DNA of 64,000 nucleotides from Armatimonadota bacterium (GTDB taxonomy: Bacteria > Armatimonadota > Fimbriimonadia > Fimbriimonadales > Fimbriimonadaceae). The position numbers and the translations under genes are program-made. The notes below the pieces were generated by a model. That model was not told the DNA's origin, searched no databases, and saw nothing but the letters and a program-made list of their open reading frames with translations. The stretch lies in NCBI GenBank assembly GCA_022563855.1, contig JADFMN010000002.1, positions 62,001 through 126,000 on the forward strand, written 5' to 3'. Every line of letters begins with the position of its first letter. Positions within the stretch are counted from its first letter, which is position 1. This document shows, one piece after another, positions 27,101-35,137 of the stretch.

Positions 27101-27868
27101 GAAGGTCCGACCCTGCGGGTCAGCCTTCCAACGGTCGTAGAGGTGGAAGAGATAGTCGGGCTTGTGCCCGTCAACTTCGAGCCAGCGCTTCTTCTGTAGG
27201 AACGCAAGGAACAGTAGGCGGTTCGTAATCCTCTGGAGGAACAGCGTTCGCTGTTCGCCAGCAGGCATCTTCTTGGGCTTACCTTTGCCCTTGTTCCGGT
27301 CGATAACGACGTCTTCTTCGTGCGCCTCAAATATGTCGCGAAACCGCGTGTAGAAGTTCCTGACGACGCGCTTGACGTCCCACGCTTTGTGCCATTCATC
27401 CTGCTTGTTCCAGTCGAGACCGGCGAGGTTAAATTCGACAACCGTCCTTGAGTGGCGTGGATCGTCCCATCCGAACGTTTCCAATTTCGCCTTGTTGCGG
27501 GTGCCTGAATATCGTGCGAACGTCCAGTGGTCGTTCTCCGAGCGACAGATGAACAGGATCGTCTCGATCGGCCACGTCGGCCACGGGCGGTTTTCTCTGG
27601 CTTTTTCCGCCAGAGCCTTGAGAGCTTTCCCCAGGCCTTTGCGCTCGAGTTTCTCCTCCCCGAAATCAGCGAGAAAGATGCCCCATTCTTGTCCTTTGAG
27701 GTTGATCGCGGAGAGCGAATGAAGGTTACCGAGGTCGTTCAAACCGTACAGGTCTTCGATCCGAAATTCGTCCCACGGGCCTTCAGGCCAGTCGAGTTCT
27801 CGGTTCAGCACCAGGGCCAATGACTCGTATGAGCCGATTGTCTGCAAGTCTTCCGGGCTTAGTGGCAT
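24185..27868 (-). CDS. Eco57I-type N6-adenine methyltransferase with C-terminal AlbA_2 domain
   Basis: 1,227 residues. Motif I VVDPACGSGAYL (about 428) and motif IV ANPPYV (about 611) mark an N6-adenine DNA methyltransferase of the Eco57I/type IIG class. GGSYYTPRPIVAFM precedes motif I as in type I HsdM and PglX-like enzymes. A target-recognition-like region follows (about 760-1000: LGKYVKGNIYRGILTGYNKA, RWGAEYYREFDKPRIV). Residues about 1070-1227 are AlbA_2 (VELKETLEFV, TIVAFLNSKGGTLLIGVHD). No PD-(D/E)XK nuclease motif is obvious in the N-terminus. Six bases separate it from the helicase gene. It probably marks self DNA while the partner helicase and nucleases restrict unmarked phage DNA; this is inferred by analogy with DISARM, BREX and Pgl. 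Confidence 0.88.
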   Translation of the reverse strand: MPLSPEDLQTIGSYESLALVLNRELDWPEGPWDEFRIEDLYGLNDLGNLHSLSAINLKGQEWGIFLADFGEEKLERKGLGKALKALAEKARENRPWPTWPIETILFICRSENDHWTFARYSGTRNKAKLETFGWDDPRHSRTVVEFNLAGLDWNKQDEWHKAWDVKRVVRNFYTRFRDIFEAHEEDVVIDRNKGKGKPKKMPAGEQRTLFLQRITNRLLFLAFLQKKRWLEVDGHKPDYLFHLYDRWKADPQGRTFFQVLRVLFFNVLNEPDDAKRATVEPIVGNGPYLNGGLFHEEAHEDESKWDSDGLAIPPDELFEDLLGEKGLFRQYNFTAIENYDETDQDVAVDPEMLGKIFEELVTDRHDGGSYYTPRPIVAFMCQEALRGYLETEGFENDATLRLVAEREPAGFDPKDFRPLLQALARVRVVDPACGSGAYLVGMLHEIITLIEALEHRFEPLEPHDEYQRKLNIIKNSIYGVDLKDFAVNIARLRMWLSLAVEFRGKNPPPLPNLDFKIETGDALLGPSPEAIGQLALGDDKLEEITKKKAQFMKADPEDQDALESEIREMIDKAKSDMPNVGGEKPFYWLAEFCEVFETGDANRDGFDIVIANPPYVRQELIKDIKPYLKSVYGEFYSGTADLYTYFYCRAVQLLRTGGMLSFISSNKWFKAVYGEELRGFLASQTSIRSITNFGDLPVFTATAYPMIFVARKESIEVQSTILTLVRTLDPPYPDVKALVEMEGFLLPTDAIQGSVWRLADKESLSKLRRMEQVGIPLGKYVKGNIYRGILTGYNKAFMIDDARRDQLIASDPKSADLIRPLAFGKDIRRWVVSREDQWVLFIPWHCPWQHEKSISGASKGAEKEFAKTYPAVYKYLKSHRAGLEARNQAETGIRYEWYALQRWGAEYYREFDKPRIVFPDIAKEARFAFAPPGLMINDTSFMIVLEDLYLVGITNSLLFLSLVDIFVPQIQNGFYRFKRAYLEPIPVPKAGEKDRKAISDLVQKCLDAKSALIDADVSDHEAKIDRRVEYLYFHQDEFDTFEAWQEHLKTEKHRLEQDTRALIKEHEGKQVELKETLEFVDRPPKGVTGEALAQWRSKKQADCVHGVLKTIVAFLNSKGGTLLIGVHDNGTIPGIEPDYKLCGQRQDWDGFVQKLVALVKDRIAPLYHELEPLRVRLDGKTVCRIDIEPSKTPRYLDGVLYIRLAGETIALEGRELEDWLRDREDKG

Positions 27869-27874
27869 GTCTCC

Positions 27875-30800
27875 CTAAATCTCCATCCAGCAAACGAGCT
27901 TGTCCTTGTACCCTTGCGGAATCTGAGCGGTGAAGCGGTGCTTGGCTATGTCGCCCTCTTCGACGCTTTTGCGAAGTTTCGTTCGCTCTTCTTTCGGAAC
28001 GTTCAAGTCGCGGGGTGTGCCTTCGGCGCACTGGATCACTTCGTGGATCTTCGCCATGTCCTCGGTGACATCGCCTGTCTTGCGATCGACCATGTACCAC
28101 TTCGTGTCGTAGACCGGGGTCTTCTCTTCAGCATCGGGCTCGAAGCCTGCGACGACGCGGTAGCAGAGGAAGAGGTACCTCTTCTCTCCTGGCTTGCCTG
28201 TGTAGATCCGGTTCGGGTAGTCGGCAGCCTTGCTCCAAATCTCGGGGTGGTCGCGCTCTAGCTTCGCGGCTTCACGCCTGAGAGTCTCGGCAACGGACAT
28301 CTTGCCCTCGCCAAGGTTTAGGTAGAAGTCTACGACCTGAGTTTCGTCGGTCGGATCGAGAACCGGAGCCTCGATGCCGAGCGCACGGTTGATTTGGGCG
28401 AGCTTGCCGGTCAGCCGGTGATGCAGGCCGATCAAGCGCTCAAGCTCGTCCGGTGGCAGGAAATTGTAGACGTAGACCTTATCGTAATCGACCGGTATGT
28501 CCGGGTCCATGCGCCGATCCACTCTGCCGATTCGTTGCATCAGGCGGACAGGGTTCCAGTGGAGGTCGTAGTTTACGATGATGTTCGCGTCTTGCAGGTT
28601 GAGGCCTTCGCTGAGAACGTCGGTCGATACGAGAATGCGAATCGGGTCTTCGAGCGCCTGTGACAACTCATCGTCGCTGTCGCAGTTGTAATAGGGGGCA
28701 AAACGCTTGATGACCTTCTCTCTGTCGCTGACGTGCCGGCCGCTATCGACTTCGACGATCGCCTCGTCTGGGAAGGCGAGCTTTAGCTGCTCTTCGAGAT
28801 AACGCGCTGTGTCCTTGAACTCCGTGAAGACGACGAACTTGTCGGTCATCAATCTCGGCGTGGCCTTGATCTTCTTGATGAATGCTTGGAGCTTGGCGTC
28901 GTTCTCGGGATGGATTGCGTCATGAAGGTGCGAGAGGATGCGCGAAAGGGTGCGCATATCCCGCTCTAGCGTATCGACCCACTCTTCCTCGTGCTTGCCG
29001 AAGAGTTTGATGTCCTCCTTGATTTCTTCGAGCTTCTTGAGTTCGTAGCTCGTGAGCGGGAGTTCGTCTTCCTCTTCGTCGTCATCCCGACTGGGCTGAT
29101 CTTCCCGGTGGGCCTTCATACGCTCGAACAGATCGAGGTTCTCAGCGATCCAGGCCTCGTGTTTCAGGGGTCTGAGTTCTTGAATGAGGGCGACGTGCTT
29201 CCAGAGCAGGCTCTCGACCGAGGCTTCCAAAGCTTTCTCACTCGACTCAAGTCGTTTGAGGAGCATCGTTCTGATCAGGCTGGTTACGTTCGACTGGAAG
29301 TCGAGGGTGTCCTTGTCCTGGTTCTCCTCTTTCTTGAATTTCTCTGTTTCGTAGATGACAAGGTTGAGTTCTGGCTTTTGGGGATGGAGCGCGTTGAACA
29401 GCTCGGGGAGCAGGTCGCCGTAGACCTCTCCAAGCGAATACTCGATGACGACAGGGAGCTGGCGCTGAGGGAACTTGATCGTCTCGTCGATGTCCTTTTC
29501 AAGGCTCTTGACATAGACGCGAGACCGTTGGACGAGAATGTGCTTGAGGAATTCGTGGAAGGTCGATTCGCCACTGAGGTCAAGCTTGAGCCGCTCCTGG
29601 TCGATTTCGCCCATGTGGGCGGCGAACCAGCCGCGGAGGTTTGCGACGCCCTTCTCTTGAAAATGGTCTTTGCGATCCTGTGCGATGTAGTTGATCAAGA
29701 CATAGAGGTCTAGCAGGCTATTGTTGATTGGGGTCGCGGTGAGCAAGAAAGTCTTGCGTCCCTTTGTCAGAGCCTTGAGCTTCTTGCTCCGATTGCGGTG
29801 AGTGTTCCGGAAGTGATGTGCTTCATCGATGATGATCATCTGATAGCGACTCCGCAGTTTCTCGATCTGCTCATCCGTCACACCGCCTTCTCGTCCGAGG
29901 TCCGTGTGGGCGAGAATCCTGATGTCGTCGGTGAACTTGCCAAAGTCGTCGGGAAAGAAGCGCTTGAGGTTCCGCTCCCAAACCGAGGGGATTGCCGCCT
30001 TTGGGGCGATGACGAGCACCTTCTCGCGGTTGCTGATCGCCTGTTCAATCAACATGAGGCCGACGTGGGTCTTGCCAAGGCCGACACCGTCGCAAAGCAG
30101 TCCGCCACCCCATTTTTCGCCCATGTACTTGAGATCGAAGTAAGCATCGCGCTGATACTTGGCCAGCACGGGGTATACACGGCTCTCTGTGGCCTCCCAG
30201 CTTGTGCCGTCGGCTTCCATGCCGTGGAAGCGCTCTCGCATCGCTTTGACGTAAACCTCGAAGGGAAAGTACTCGCGGACATGCGGCTCAATGATGGCGA
30301 GGAGTTCCGCTTTGAGATCCTCTGCCTCATCCCATGATCTCTGGAACCACTCTTCGAGCAAGGCGAGGTGAGCGGGATCGCTTGTGAAGAGATTGAGCTC
30401 GATGTTTTGCGTCAGGCCGGGTCGCGTGAAGTTTGACGATCCGACGAGTCCGTGGTTTACGACACCGGTAGTGTGAAAGTGCATTGCCTTGGCATGGAAT
30501 TTGGCCTTTGTGTACACCCTGGTCTCGATCGCGTCTGCGATTATTCCTGCCTTGATAGCTGCGAGCCCTTCCAGCGCGCGCCAGTCGTCCTCCTCCTGCT
30601 GGCGCTCGATTCCGTTCTTGTCCTTCTCTCGTAGCGCCTCGACCATTGCAGACTTTGTGCGCTTAGTCACTTCGTCGCCCATGAGCAAGCGAATCTTGCG
30701 AACGGTTTGCCAATCGCCGTCCAGATCGAGAAGGGAGCCGACCTCGAAGTATCCAGATGCGATGTCGAGTCGTTGTGTGCTGGGCAGTAGCAGCCGAACG

Positions 30801-30895
30801 GCGTCGAGCATCGTGTTGCCTGGTCGATTGTCAATCCAGGTCTGAAGCTCGGAACTGCTGATCGCTGTTCCGCCTACTTGCGAACCCTTCGCCAT
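27875..30895 (-). CDS. PLD-domain/SNF2-like helicase
   Basis: 1,006 residues from the ATG at 30895; the frame extends 180 bases further but the extra sequence is Arg-rich and unlike protein. The N-terminal phospholipase-D-like domain has KFHAKAMHF (HxK) and VGSSNFTRPGL. SNF2-type helicase motifs: DGVGLGKTHVG (I), MIIIDEAHHFRN (II), LLTATPINN (III), FVVFTEFKDTARYL, STDVLSEGLNLQDA (V) and MQRIGRVDRRM (VI). The same architecture occurs in DISARM-like and related restriction systems next to an adenine methylase, as here. It heads the seven-gene minus-strand operon and should translocate on DNA; whether the PLD part cuts DNA is unknown. Confidence 0.88.
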   Translation of the reverse strand: MAKGSQVGGTAISSSELQTWIDNRPGNTMLDAVRLLLPSTQRLDIASGYFEVGSLLDLDGDWQTVRKIRLLMGDEVTKRTKSAMVEALREKDKNGIERQQEEDDWRALEGLAAIKAGIIADAIETRVYTKAKFHAKAMHFHTTGVVNHGLVGSSNFTRPGLTQNIELNLFTSDPAHLALLEEWFQRSWDEAEDLKAELLAIIEPHVREYFPFEVYVKAMRERFHGMEADGTSWEATESRVYPVLAKYQRDAYFDLKYMGEKWGGGLLCDGVGLGKTHVGLMLIEQAISNREKVLVIAPKAAIPSVWERNLKRFFPDDFGKFTDDIRILAHTDLGREGGVTDEQIEKLRSRYQMIIIDEAHHFRNTHRNRSKKLKALTKGRKTFLLTATPINNSLLDLYVLINYIAQDRKDHFQEKGVANLRGWFAAHMGEIDQERLKLDLSGESTFHEFLKHILVQRSRVYVKSLEKDIDETIKFPQRQLPVVIEYSLGEVYGDLLPELFNALHPQKPELNLVIYETEKFKKEENQDKDTLDFQSNVTSLIRTMLLKRLESSEKALEASVESLLWKHVALIQELRPLKHEAWIAENLDLFERMKAHREDQPSRDDDEEEDELPLTSYELKKLEEIKEDIKLFGKHEEEWVDTLERDMRTLSRILSHLHDAIHPENDAKLQAFIKKIKATPRLMTDKFVVFTEFKDTARYLEEQLKLAFPDEAIVEVDSGRHVSDREKVIKRFAPYYNCDSDDELSQALEDPIRILVSTDVLSEGLNLQDANIIVNYDLHWNPVRLMQRIGRVDRRMDPDIPVDYDKVYVYNFLPPDELERLIGLHHRLTGKLAQINRALGIEAPVLDPTDETQVVDFYLNLGEGKMSVAETLRREAAKLERDHPEIWSKAADYPNRIYTGKPGEKRYLFLCYRVVAGFEPDAEEKTPVYDTKWYMVDRKTGDVTEDMAKIHEVIQCAEGTPRDLNVPKEERTKLRKSVEEGDIAKHRFTAQIPQGYKDKLVCWMEI

Positions 30896-31068
30896 CCTTG
30901 GAGTCAAGTATACGGAATCGGGGCAGATCGGGCAGCCCCGGATCGGTCGAATTCTGCGGATCCAAGCAGCGATTCTTACTGAATCAGCGATATCGGTGCA
31001 CAAACACCTTGTTACTGATCTATCAATCGAGTGTGCCTGTGCACGACGGCGCACCGAGGACAACAAAT

Positions 31069-31251
31069 ATGGCAAGCCGATTATTGAAAATCAAGGAAGT
31101 CGTCGAAGAGACTGGAATAAGCCGGTCGAAGCTACACCAATTCATCCGTCGCGGGGATCTTCGTACTGTGTACGTTGGCAAGTCGCCCCGTATTCGGCCC
31201 GAAGATCTCGAAGACTTCATTGAACGGTTGGGCGACGATTGCGAAAGATGA
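31069..31251 (+). CDS. Excisionase/MerR-like helix-turn-helix protein
   Basis: 60 residues from an ATG with GAGGA 8 bases upstream. MASRLLKIKEVVEETGISRS followed by LHQFIRRGDLRTVYVGKSPR and IRPEDLEDFIERLG is the layout of the HTH_17/excisionase family (winged helix that reads the DNA groove). Such proteins act as phage or integron excisionases or small repressors. It is divergent from the defence operon, 173 bases away, so it could repress that promoter or be a relic of the island's mobility. Confidence 0.85.
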   Translation: MASRLLKIKEVVEETGISRSKLHQFIRRGDLRTVYVGKSPRIRPEDLEDFIERLGDDCER

Positions 31252-32015
31252 AGGCGCGTGATCGGATCGACCCAACGGAGACGCAGGAAATCCTGACTGC
31301 TGCTCGCAAGGCCTCGTGTGAAGGGCATGCAAGAGACTGGCTAGCGTCAGCCAGCCCTGCGTCATGGGAGATTCGAGCGGCGGCTCGGCTGTTTGCGTGC
31401 GCTCACTTTCTAAAAAAGCATCGCGAGGGGCTGACGTTCGACTTGAGCGGTTTTCTGCTGGTCCGGTTCGCGATTGCGGACGCCGACGGCGATCTTAGGG
31501 ATCGGTTCGAGCAGCCGGTACTGATTGAGACTCTGCAACAGCCGCTAGAGCAGGCGCTAATCTTGATCTCCACGGGCGCGCATGAGTTTGAATGCGAAGT
31601 GACGGATGAACTCGTGGAGGTCGAGCTGTTGGCACAACTGGAAAATGTCCGCACTCCGGCCGGATTCCTGCCGTTTTGTGCCGCGGCTAGCAAGGCGAGT
31701 GTGGCTCGGGAAGCAAAGCGGCTCGTACCGCCTCTAAAACCGATTTGCGCGTTGCTGTTCGCTATATGTCAGGAGATGCATCTGCGGTTAGAGGATGACG
31801 GCACGTTCATGATTCCAATGTCGACCGCCGTCGCGAAAGTCCTTGGTGTCGGGCGAACGAATGTCCACCGACTTATCAACAAGCTGGTCAAACTAGAAAT
31901 TCTGGAAGTCGCCGACTCATACTACAGCTTCGCAAAAGGGATCGGCAAGAAGTACCGGCTCATCAAGACGATCGACGAGTACCTGGCTGACCGGAGTGAT
32001 ACAAGTAGTCAGTAG
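31248..32015 (+). CDS. Winged-helix-containing hypothetical protein
   Basis: ATG at 31248 overlaps the HTH gene's TGA (ATGA), so the pair is one operon; 255 residues. The N-terminal half is helical (EILTAARKASCEGHA, IRAAARLFACAHFLKKHREG). The C-terminal third contains PMSTAVAKVLGVGRTNVHRL, INKLVKLEILEV and YRLIKTIDEYLAD, which reads as a winged-helix DNA-binding domain. Similar two-gene HTH modules control mobile or defence regions. Likely a regulator or replication-initiator-like protein; not assigned to a named family. Confidence 0.65.
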   Translation: MKARDRIDPTETQEILTAARKASCEGHARDWLASASPASWEIRAAARLFACAHFLKKHREGLTFDLSGFLLVRFAIADADGDLRDRFEQPVLIETLQQPLEQALILISTGAHEFECEVTDELVEVELLAQLENVRTPAGFLPFCAAASKASVAREAKRLVPPLKPICALLFAICQEMHLRLEDDGTFMIPMSTAVAKVLGVGRTNVHRLINKLVKLEILEVADSYYSFAKGIGKKYRLIKTIDEYLADRSDTSSQ

Positions 32016-32324
32016 TTGTAGTAGTCGGAACTCTCGGTAAGCAGCACAATGCTCTCGGCGACCAGCAATCCCGTTCATGGTCGTTCTGCGACGGTCTTCC
32101 GGGGCGAATTATGTAGCGGGTGAGCGATCGACCCCTTGTTACAACGAGAAATCACGTGCCAGGGGGCATCGATTGAATCTGGGCGCAAGCGGACATCGCT
32201 GTCCCCTCGCGCGCGCGACCCGGCGGATAACCTGACATTTAGTCTGACATCGGTTTATCTACGCCGCGCATTATTGACTGAGCTACACACAGCTTATAAG
32301 TTCAAGCCGAACCTGAAGAGGGAG
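32016..32324. other. Gene-free stretch at the island edge
   Basis: About 310 bases between the winged-helix gene and tRNA-Asn with no credible frame. CTGACAT is repeated directly at 32232-32238 and 32244-32250 and is flanked by GATAACC and GGTTTATC, a partly symmetrical arrangement that could be a protein-binding or core recombination site. I found no integrase and could not find a second copy of the tRNA 3' end in the window. Confidence 0.3.
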
Positions 32325-32400
32325 TGGCTGCCGCAGTAGGACTCGAACCTACGACCCGCTGATTAACAGTCAGCTGCTCTACCAACTGAGCTATGCGGCA
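32325..32400 (-). tRNA. tRNA-Asn (GTT)
   Basis: 76 bases on the minus strand. The acceptor stem TGCCGCA/TGCGGCA is perfect and followed by G and an encoded CCA. The anticodon loop CTGTTAA is closed by GCTGA/TCAGC, giving anticodon GTT at 32365-32367. The T arm contains GTTCGAGTC. It borders the defence island, and tRNA genes are common integration points. Confidence 0.97.
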
Positions 32401-32478
32401 GCTTGAACCGATTTTACCTAAGATGTTCGGTCGATCAGGACGTTTCATCAGGGTTGAATCGAGGTCGCACCGACAGCC

Positions 32479-33978
32479 TTATCGCAGCTTGGCTGGCCGC
32501 ATTTCTCGGTCGATCTCCTGGCCCAGACGCTGGGCGACGGTGATGGCGGCGAGCGCGTCGGCGAGTTGCGTGCGGAAATTGACGACGCAGGCGCGCAGAA
32601 GATAGTCGTCCTCTGAAACGGCGTTGGAGACGAACACCTCGCCGCCCGCCTGCATACGCCGCAAAATCTCCTCGTTCAATTCGTTCAGGTAAGACTTGGT
32701 CGATTCGCCCGGCTGAAGATCCGTTGGCACGTACCGATAGACGACGATGCTCAACCTCTGCGACCGGAACTCGATGTCGGGTGCTTGCTCGGCGGCTTCA
32801 CCCATCGCCTTGGCAAGCGCGATGTCCTGGCGGATCGACTCTACGTAACCGTTTCTCCCGACTTGCTGCAGCGCCAGCCAAACTTTGAGCGCGCGAAATC
32901 CACGGGAGTTCTGTATCCCGAGCTCGAAAAAGTTCACATATTCGCCAGACTTATGCTCGTCGAAGCGGTAGTACGGCGGACGGAACAGGAAAGCGTCGTA
33001 CAAGAGCTGTCGATCGCGCACCAGCGCGCAGCCGGCTTCCATCGGCGCGTAGAGCCACTTGTGCGGATCGAGCGCGATCGAATCCGCCAATGAGAGCGCC
33101 TTGAGATCAGGGTCGGCCTCCGGGAGGGCGGCCGCGAACGCGCCGTAAGCACCGTCGACGTGCAGCCATAGCCCCTTCTCTTTGCACAACTCACTGGTTT
33201 CTATGATCGGGTCCACCGCTCCGGTGCTCACCGTACCGCCCGACGCGACGACTATGAACGGCTCGGCACCGGCTGCGACATCTTGCTCGATCATCCGTCG
33301 CAGGTCATCGACGTCCATGCGTTCGTCGTCTCCGACCTTCACCATGCGGACCGTATCGGTTCCGAGTCCCGAGAGGTCGCTCGCCTTTTGCAGCCACGTG
33401 TGAGTCGCCGAGGATGCGTACGCCGTGAGCCGCCGATCGCCTGTTCCTCTTTGTCGAATTCCTGCCCCGAACTTCCAACGTCGCGCCGCCCAGAAGCAGA
33501 GCATGTTGGCGACGTTGCCGCCGCTGCACAGCAGCCCGCCGCACGGAGTCGGGTAGCCGATCAGTTGGGCGATCCAGTCAACCGTCTGCAGTTCGATCGC
33601 GCTGGCGGTCGGCGAAAGCGGCCACCCGCCGACGTTCGGGTTGATCCCCGCCGCCAGCAGGTCGCCCAATATCCCGATCGGCGCCGCCGACGCGGTGATG
33701 TAGCCGAAGAACTTAGGGTGGCCGTTGAGCAAAGACCCGTCGCGGAGAACCTCGAACGCTTGCTTCACGATCTCGTTCGCCGGGCGGCCGTCCTCCGGCA
33801 AATCGCGCGCTACGAGCCGCTGCCAGACCGCAGACGGATCGTCGCCGGACGTCACCGGTCTGTCGCGAACGCCATCCAGGAGATCCGCGAGATCGTCGAT
33901 GAGATCGTGCCCGGCCCGGCGGAACTCGTCCGCAGACAGGTCGATAGGGGAGACGCGGCCCGTTAGATACTCACTCAT
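32479..33978 (-). CDS. PLP-dependent aromatic-L-amino-acid/group II decarboxylase
   Basis: 499 residues from the ATG at 33978; an in-frame extension upstream is not protein-like. Group II decarboxylase marks: HPKFFGYITASAAPIGILGD, WPLSPTASAIELQTVDWIAQ, HTWLQKASDLSGLG, HVDGAYGAFAA (Asp contacting the PLP ring nitrogen) and LDPHKWLYAP (Lys forming the Schiff base). It resembles tryptophan/DOPA-type rather than glutamate decarboxylases; exact substrate is not readable. Lies divergent to glpX. Confidence 0.92.
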   Translation of the reverse strand: MSEYLTGRVSPIDLSADEFRRAGHDLIDDLADLLDGVRDRPVTSGDDPSAVWQRLVARDLPEDGRPANEIVKQAFEVLRDGSLLNGHPKFFGYITASAAPIGILGDLLAAGINPNVGGWPLSPTASAIELQTVDWIAQLIGYPTPCGGLLCSGGNVANMLCFWAARRWKFGAGIRQRGTGDRRLTAYASSATHTWLQKASDLSGLGTDTVRMVKVGDDERMDVDDLRRMIEQDVAAGAEPFIVVASGGTVSTGAVDPIIETSELCKEKGLWLHVDGAYGAFAAALPEADPDLKALSLADSIALDPHKWLYAPMEAGCALVRDRQLLYDAFLFRPPYYRFDEHKSGEYVNFFELGIQNSRGFRALKVWLALQQVGRNGYVESIRQDIALAKAMGEAAEQAPDIEFRSQRLSIVVYRYVPTDLQPGESTKSYLNELNEEILRRMQAGGEVFVSNAVSEDDYLLRACVVNFRTQLADALAAITVAQRLGQEIDREMRPAKLR

Positions 33979-34104
33979 TTCGATCACTCTGACACCTCGC
34001 CTATGAACTATAGGGCCGGGTCTGAGCAGGTAGAGGACGTTTGGCCGGCATTGTGCTGTAAACTGCCCACATGTCGTTGTAGCTGAGGAGGCGCGCGAAC
34101 AGTC

Positions 34105-35043
34105 ATGGACGGGTACAAACACTTAGATTTCTTGCAGGTGACCGAGGCGGCGGCGCTCGCGTCTTCGCGCTGGGTCGGCAAGGGCAAGCGCGACGAAGCA
34201 GACGAGGCCGCATGTTCGGCGATGCGCGAGAAGCTCAACAAGATGGAGATGTGCGCGACGATCGTCATCGGCGAGGGCGAGCGCGACGAGGCGCCGATGC
34301 TGTACATCGGCGAGAAGCTCGGCCAGGGCGACGGCCCGAACATCCAGATCGCCGTCGATCCGCTCGAAGGAACTAACCTGTGCGCCAACGGCACCCCGAA
34401 CGCGATCGCAGTGCTGGCCGCGGCGGTCGAGGGCGAGGGGTTCCTCATGCACGCCCCGGACTGCTACATGGACAAGCTGGTCGTCGGGCCAGAGTGTCAG
34501 GGAGTTGTCGATATCACTCTTCCGCCGCGCGTGAACGTGCGACTGATGTCGAAGGCGCTCGGCAAAGACGTCGACGAGTGCATCATCGGCATTTTGGATC
34601 GTCCGCGACACGACGCGCTGATACAGGAGTTGCGCGACGCAGGGTGCCGCGTACATTTGGTACCAGACGGCGACCTGTCCGTCGCGATCGCGGCTCTCGA
34701 TCCTGATTCCGGCGTTGACGGATTGATGGGCATCGGCGGCGCGCCGGAGGGAGTGCTGACGGCGGCGGCGGTGCTCTGCTCCGGCGGCGGAATGCAGGCG
34801 AGGTTCGCGTTCAAGGACGATGCCGAGCGCGCACGGGCAGAGAGCATGGTCGAAGGCGACGTCGACCGCGTGTTCAACACAGAGGAGATGGCTTCGGGGA
34901 GCGTCGTGTTCTCCGCGACCGGCGTTACGTCCGGCGACCTGCTGAAGGGCGTGATGTACAAGCGCGGCTACGCGCAGACCGAGTCGATCGTCATGCGCTC
35001 GTCCGGCATCATCCGCCGGATCGAGACGATCCACATAGATTGA
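34105..35043 (+). CDS. glpX: Class II fructose-1,6-bisphosphatase
   Basis: 312 residues, normal length. GlpX signatures: KGKRDEADEAA, VIGEGERDEAPMLYIGEKLG (metal-binding Glu), IAVDPLEGTNLCANG (Asp/Glu metal ligands, sugar-phosphate site), HLVPDGDLS, GIGGAPEGVL and YAQTESIVMRSSG. It hydrolyses fructose-1,6-bisphosphate in gluconeogenesis, and some members also take sedoheptulose-1,7-bisphosphate. GAGGAGG precedes the ATG at a rather long spacing. Confidence 0.97.
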   Translation: MDGYKHLDFLQVTEAAALASSRWVGKGKRDEADEAACSAMREKLNKMEMCATIVIGEGERDEAPMLYIGEKLGQGDGPNIQIAVDPLEGTNLCANGTPNAIAVLAAAVEGEGFLMHAPDCYMDKLVVGPECQGVVDITLPPRVNVRLMSKALGKDVDECIIGILDRPRHDALIQELRDAGCRVHLVPDGDLSVAIAALDPDSGVDGLMGIGGAPEGVLTAAAVLCSGGGMQARFAFKDDAERARAESMVEGDVDRVFNTEEMASGSVVFSATGVTSGDLLKGVMYKRGYAQTESIVMRSSGIIRRIETIHID

Positions 35044-35069
35044 TCTGCTGGCAACCGGCAAGGGAATAC

Positions 35070-35105
35070 AAGTCCTATAAGTCTTATAGGTCGTATAAGA
35101 CCTAT
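35070..35105. repeat. Four-copy 9-bp tandem repeat
   Basis: Four consecutive 9-mers, AAGTCCTAT, AAGTCTTAT, AGGTCGTAT and AAGACCTAT, fill the gap between the convergent glpX and VOC genes. Because the unit is partly self-complementary, the array also forms overlapping palindromes (CCTATAAG/CTTATAGG). The exact reverse complement of the first unit recurs at 60176-60184. Confidence 0.8.
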
Positions 35106-35137
35106 TCTTCGCACCGCTGAGCTTTGGGCGATGCTCG

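Noticed and set aside
30896-31075. 60-residue N-terminal extension of the helicase
   Set aside because: Arg/Cys-rich sequence overlapping the divergent HTH gene's start region; the ATG at 30895 gives a normal beginning.
34123-35061. Minus-strand open frame opposite glpX
   Set aside because: glpX is unmistakable on the plus strand; the antisense frame has no start site signals and an Arg/His-rich translation.
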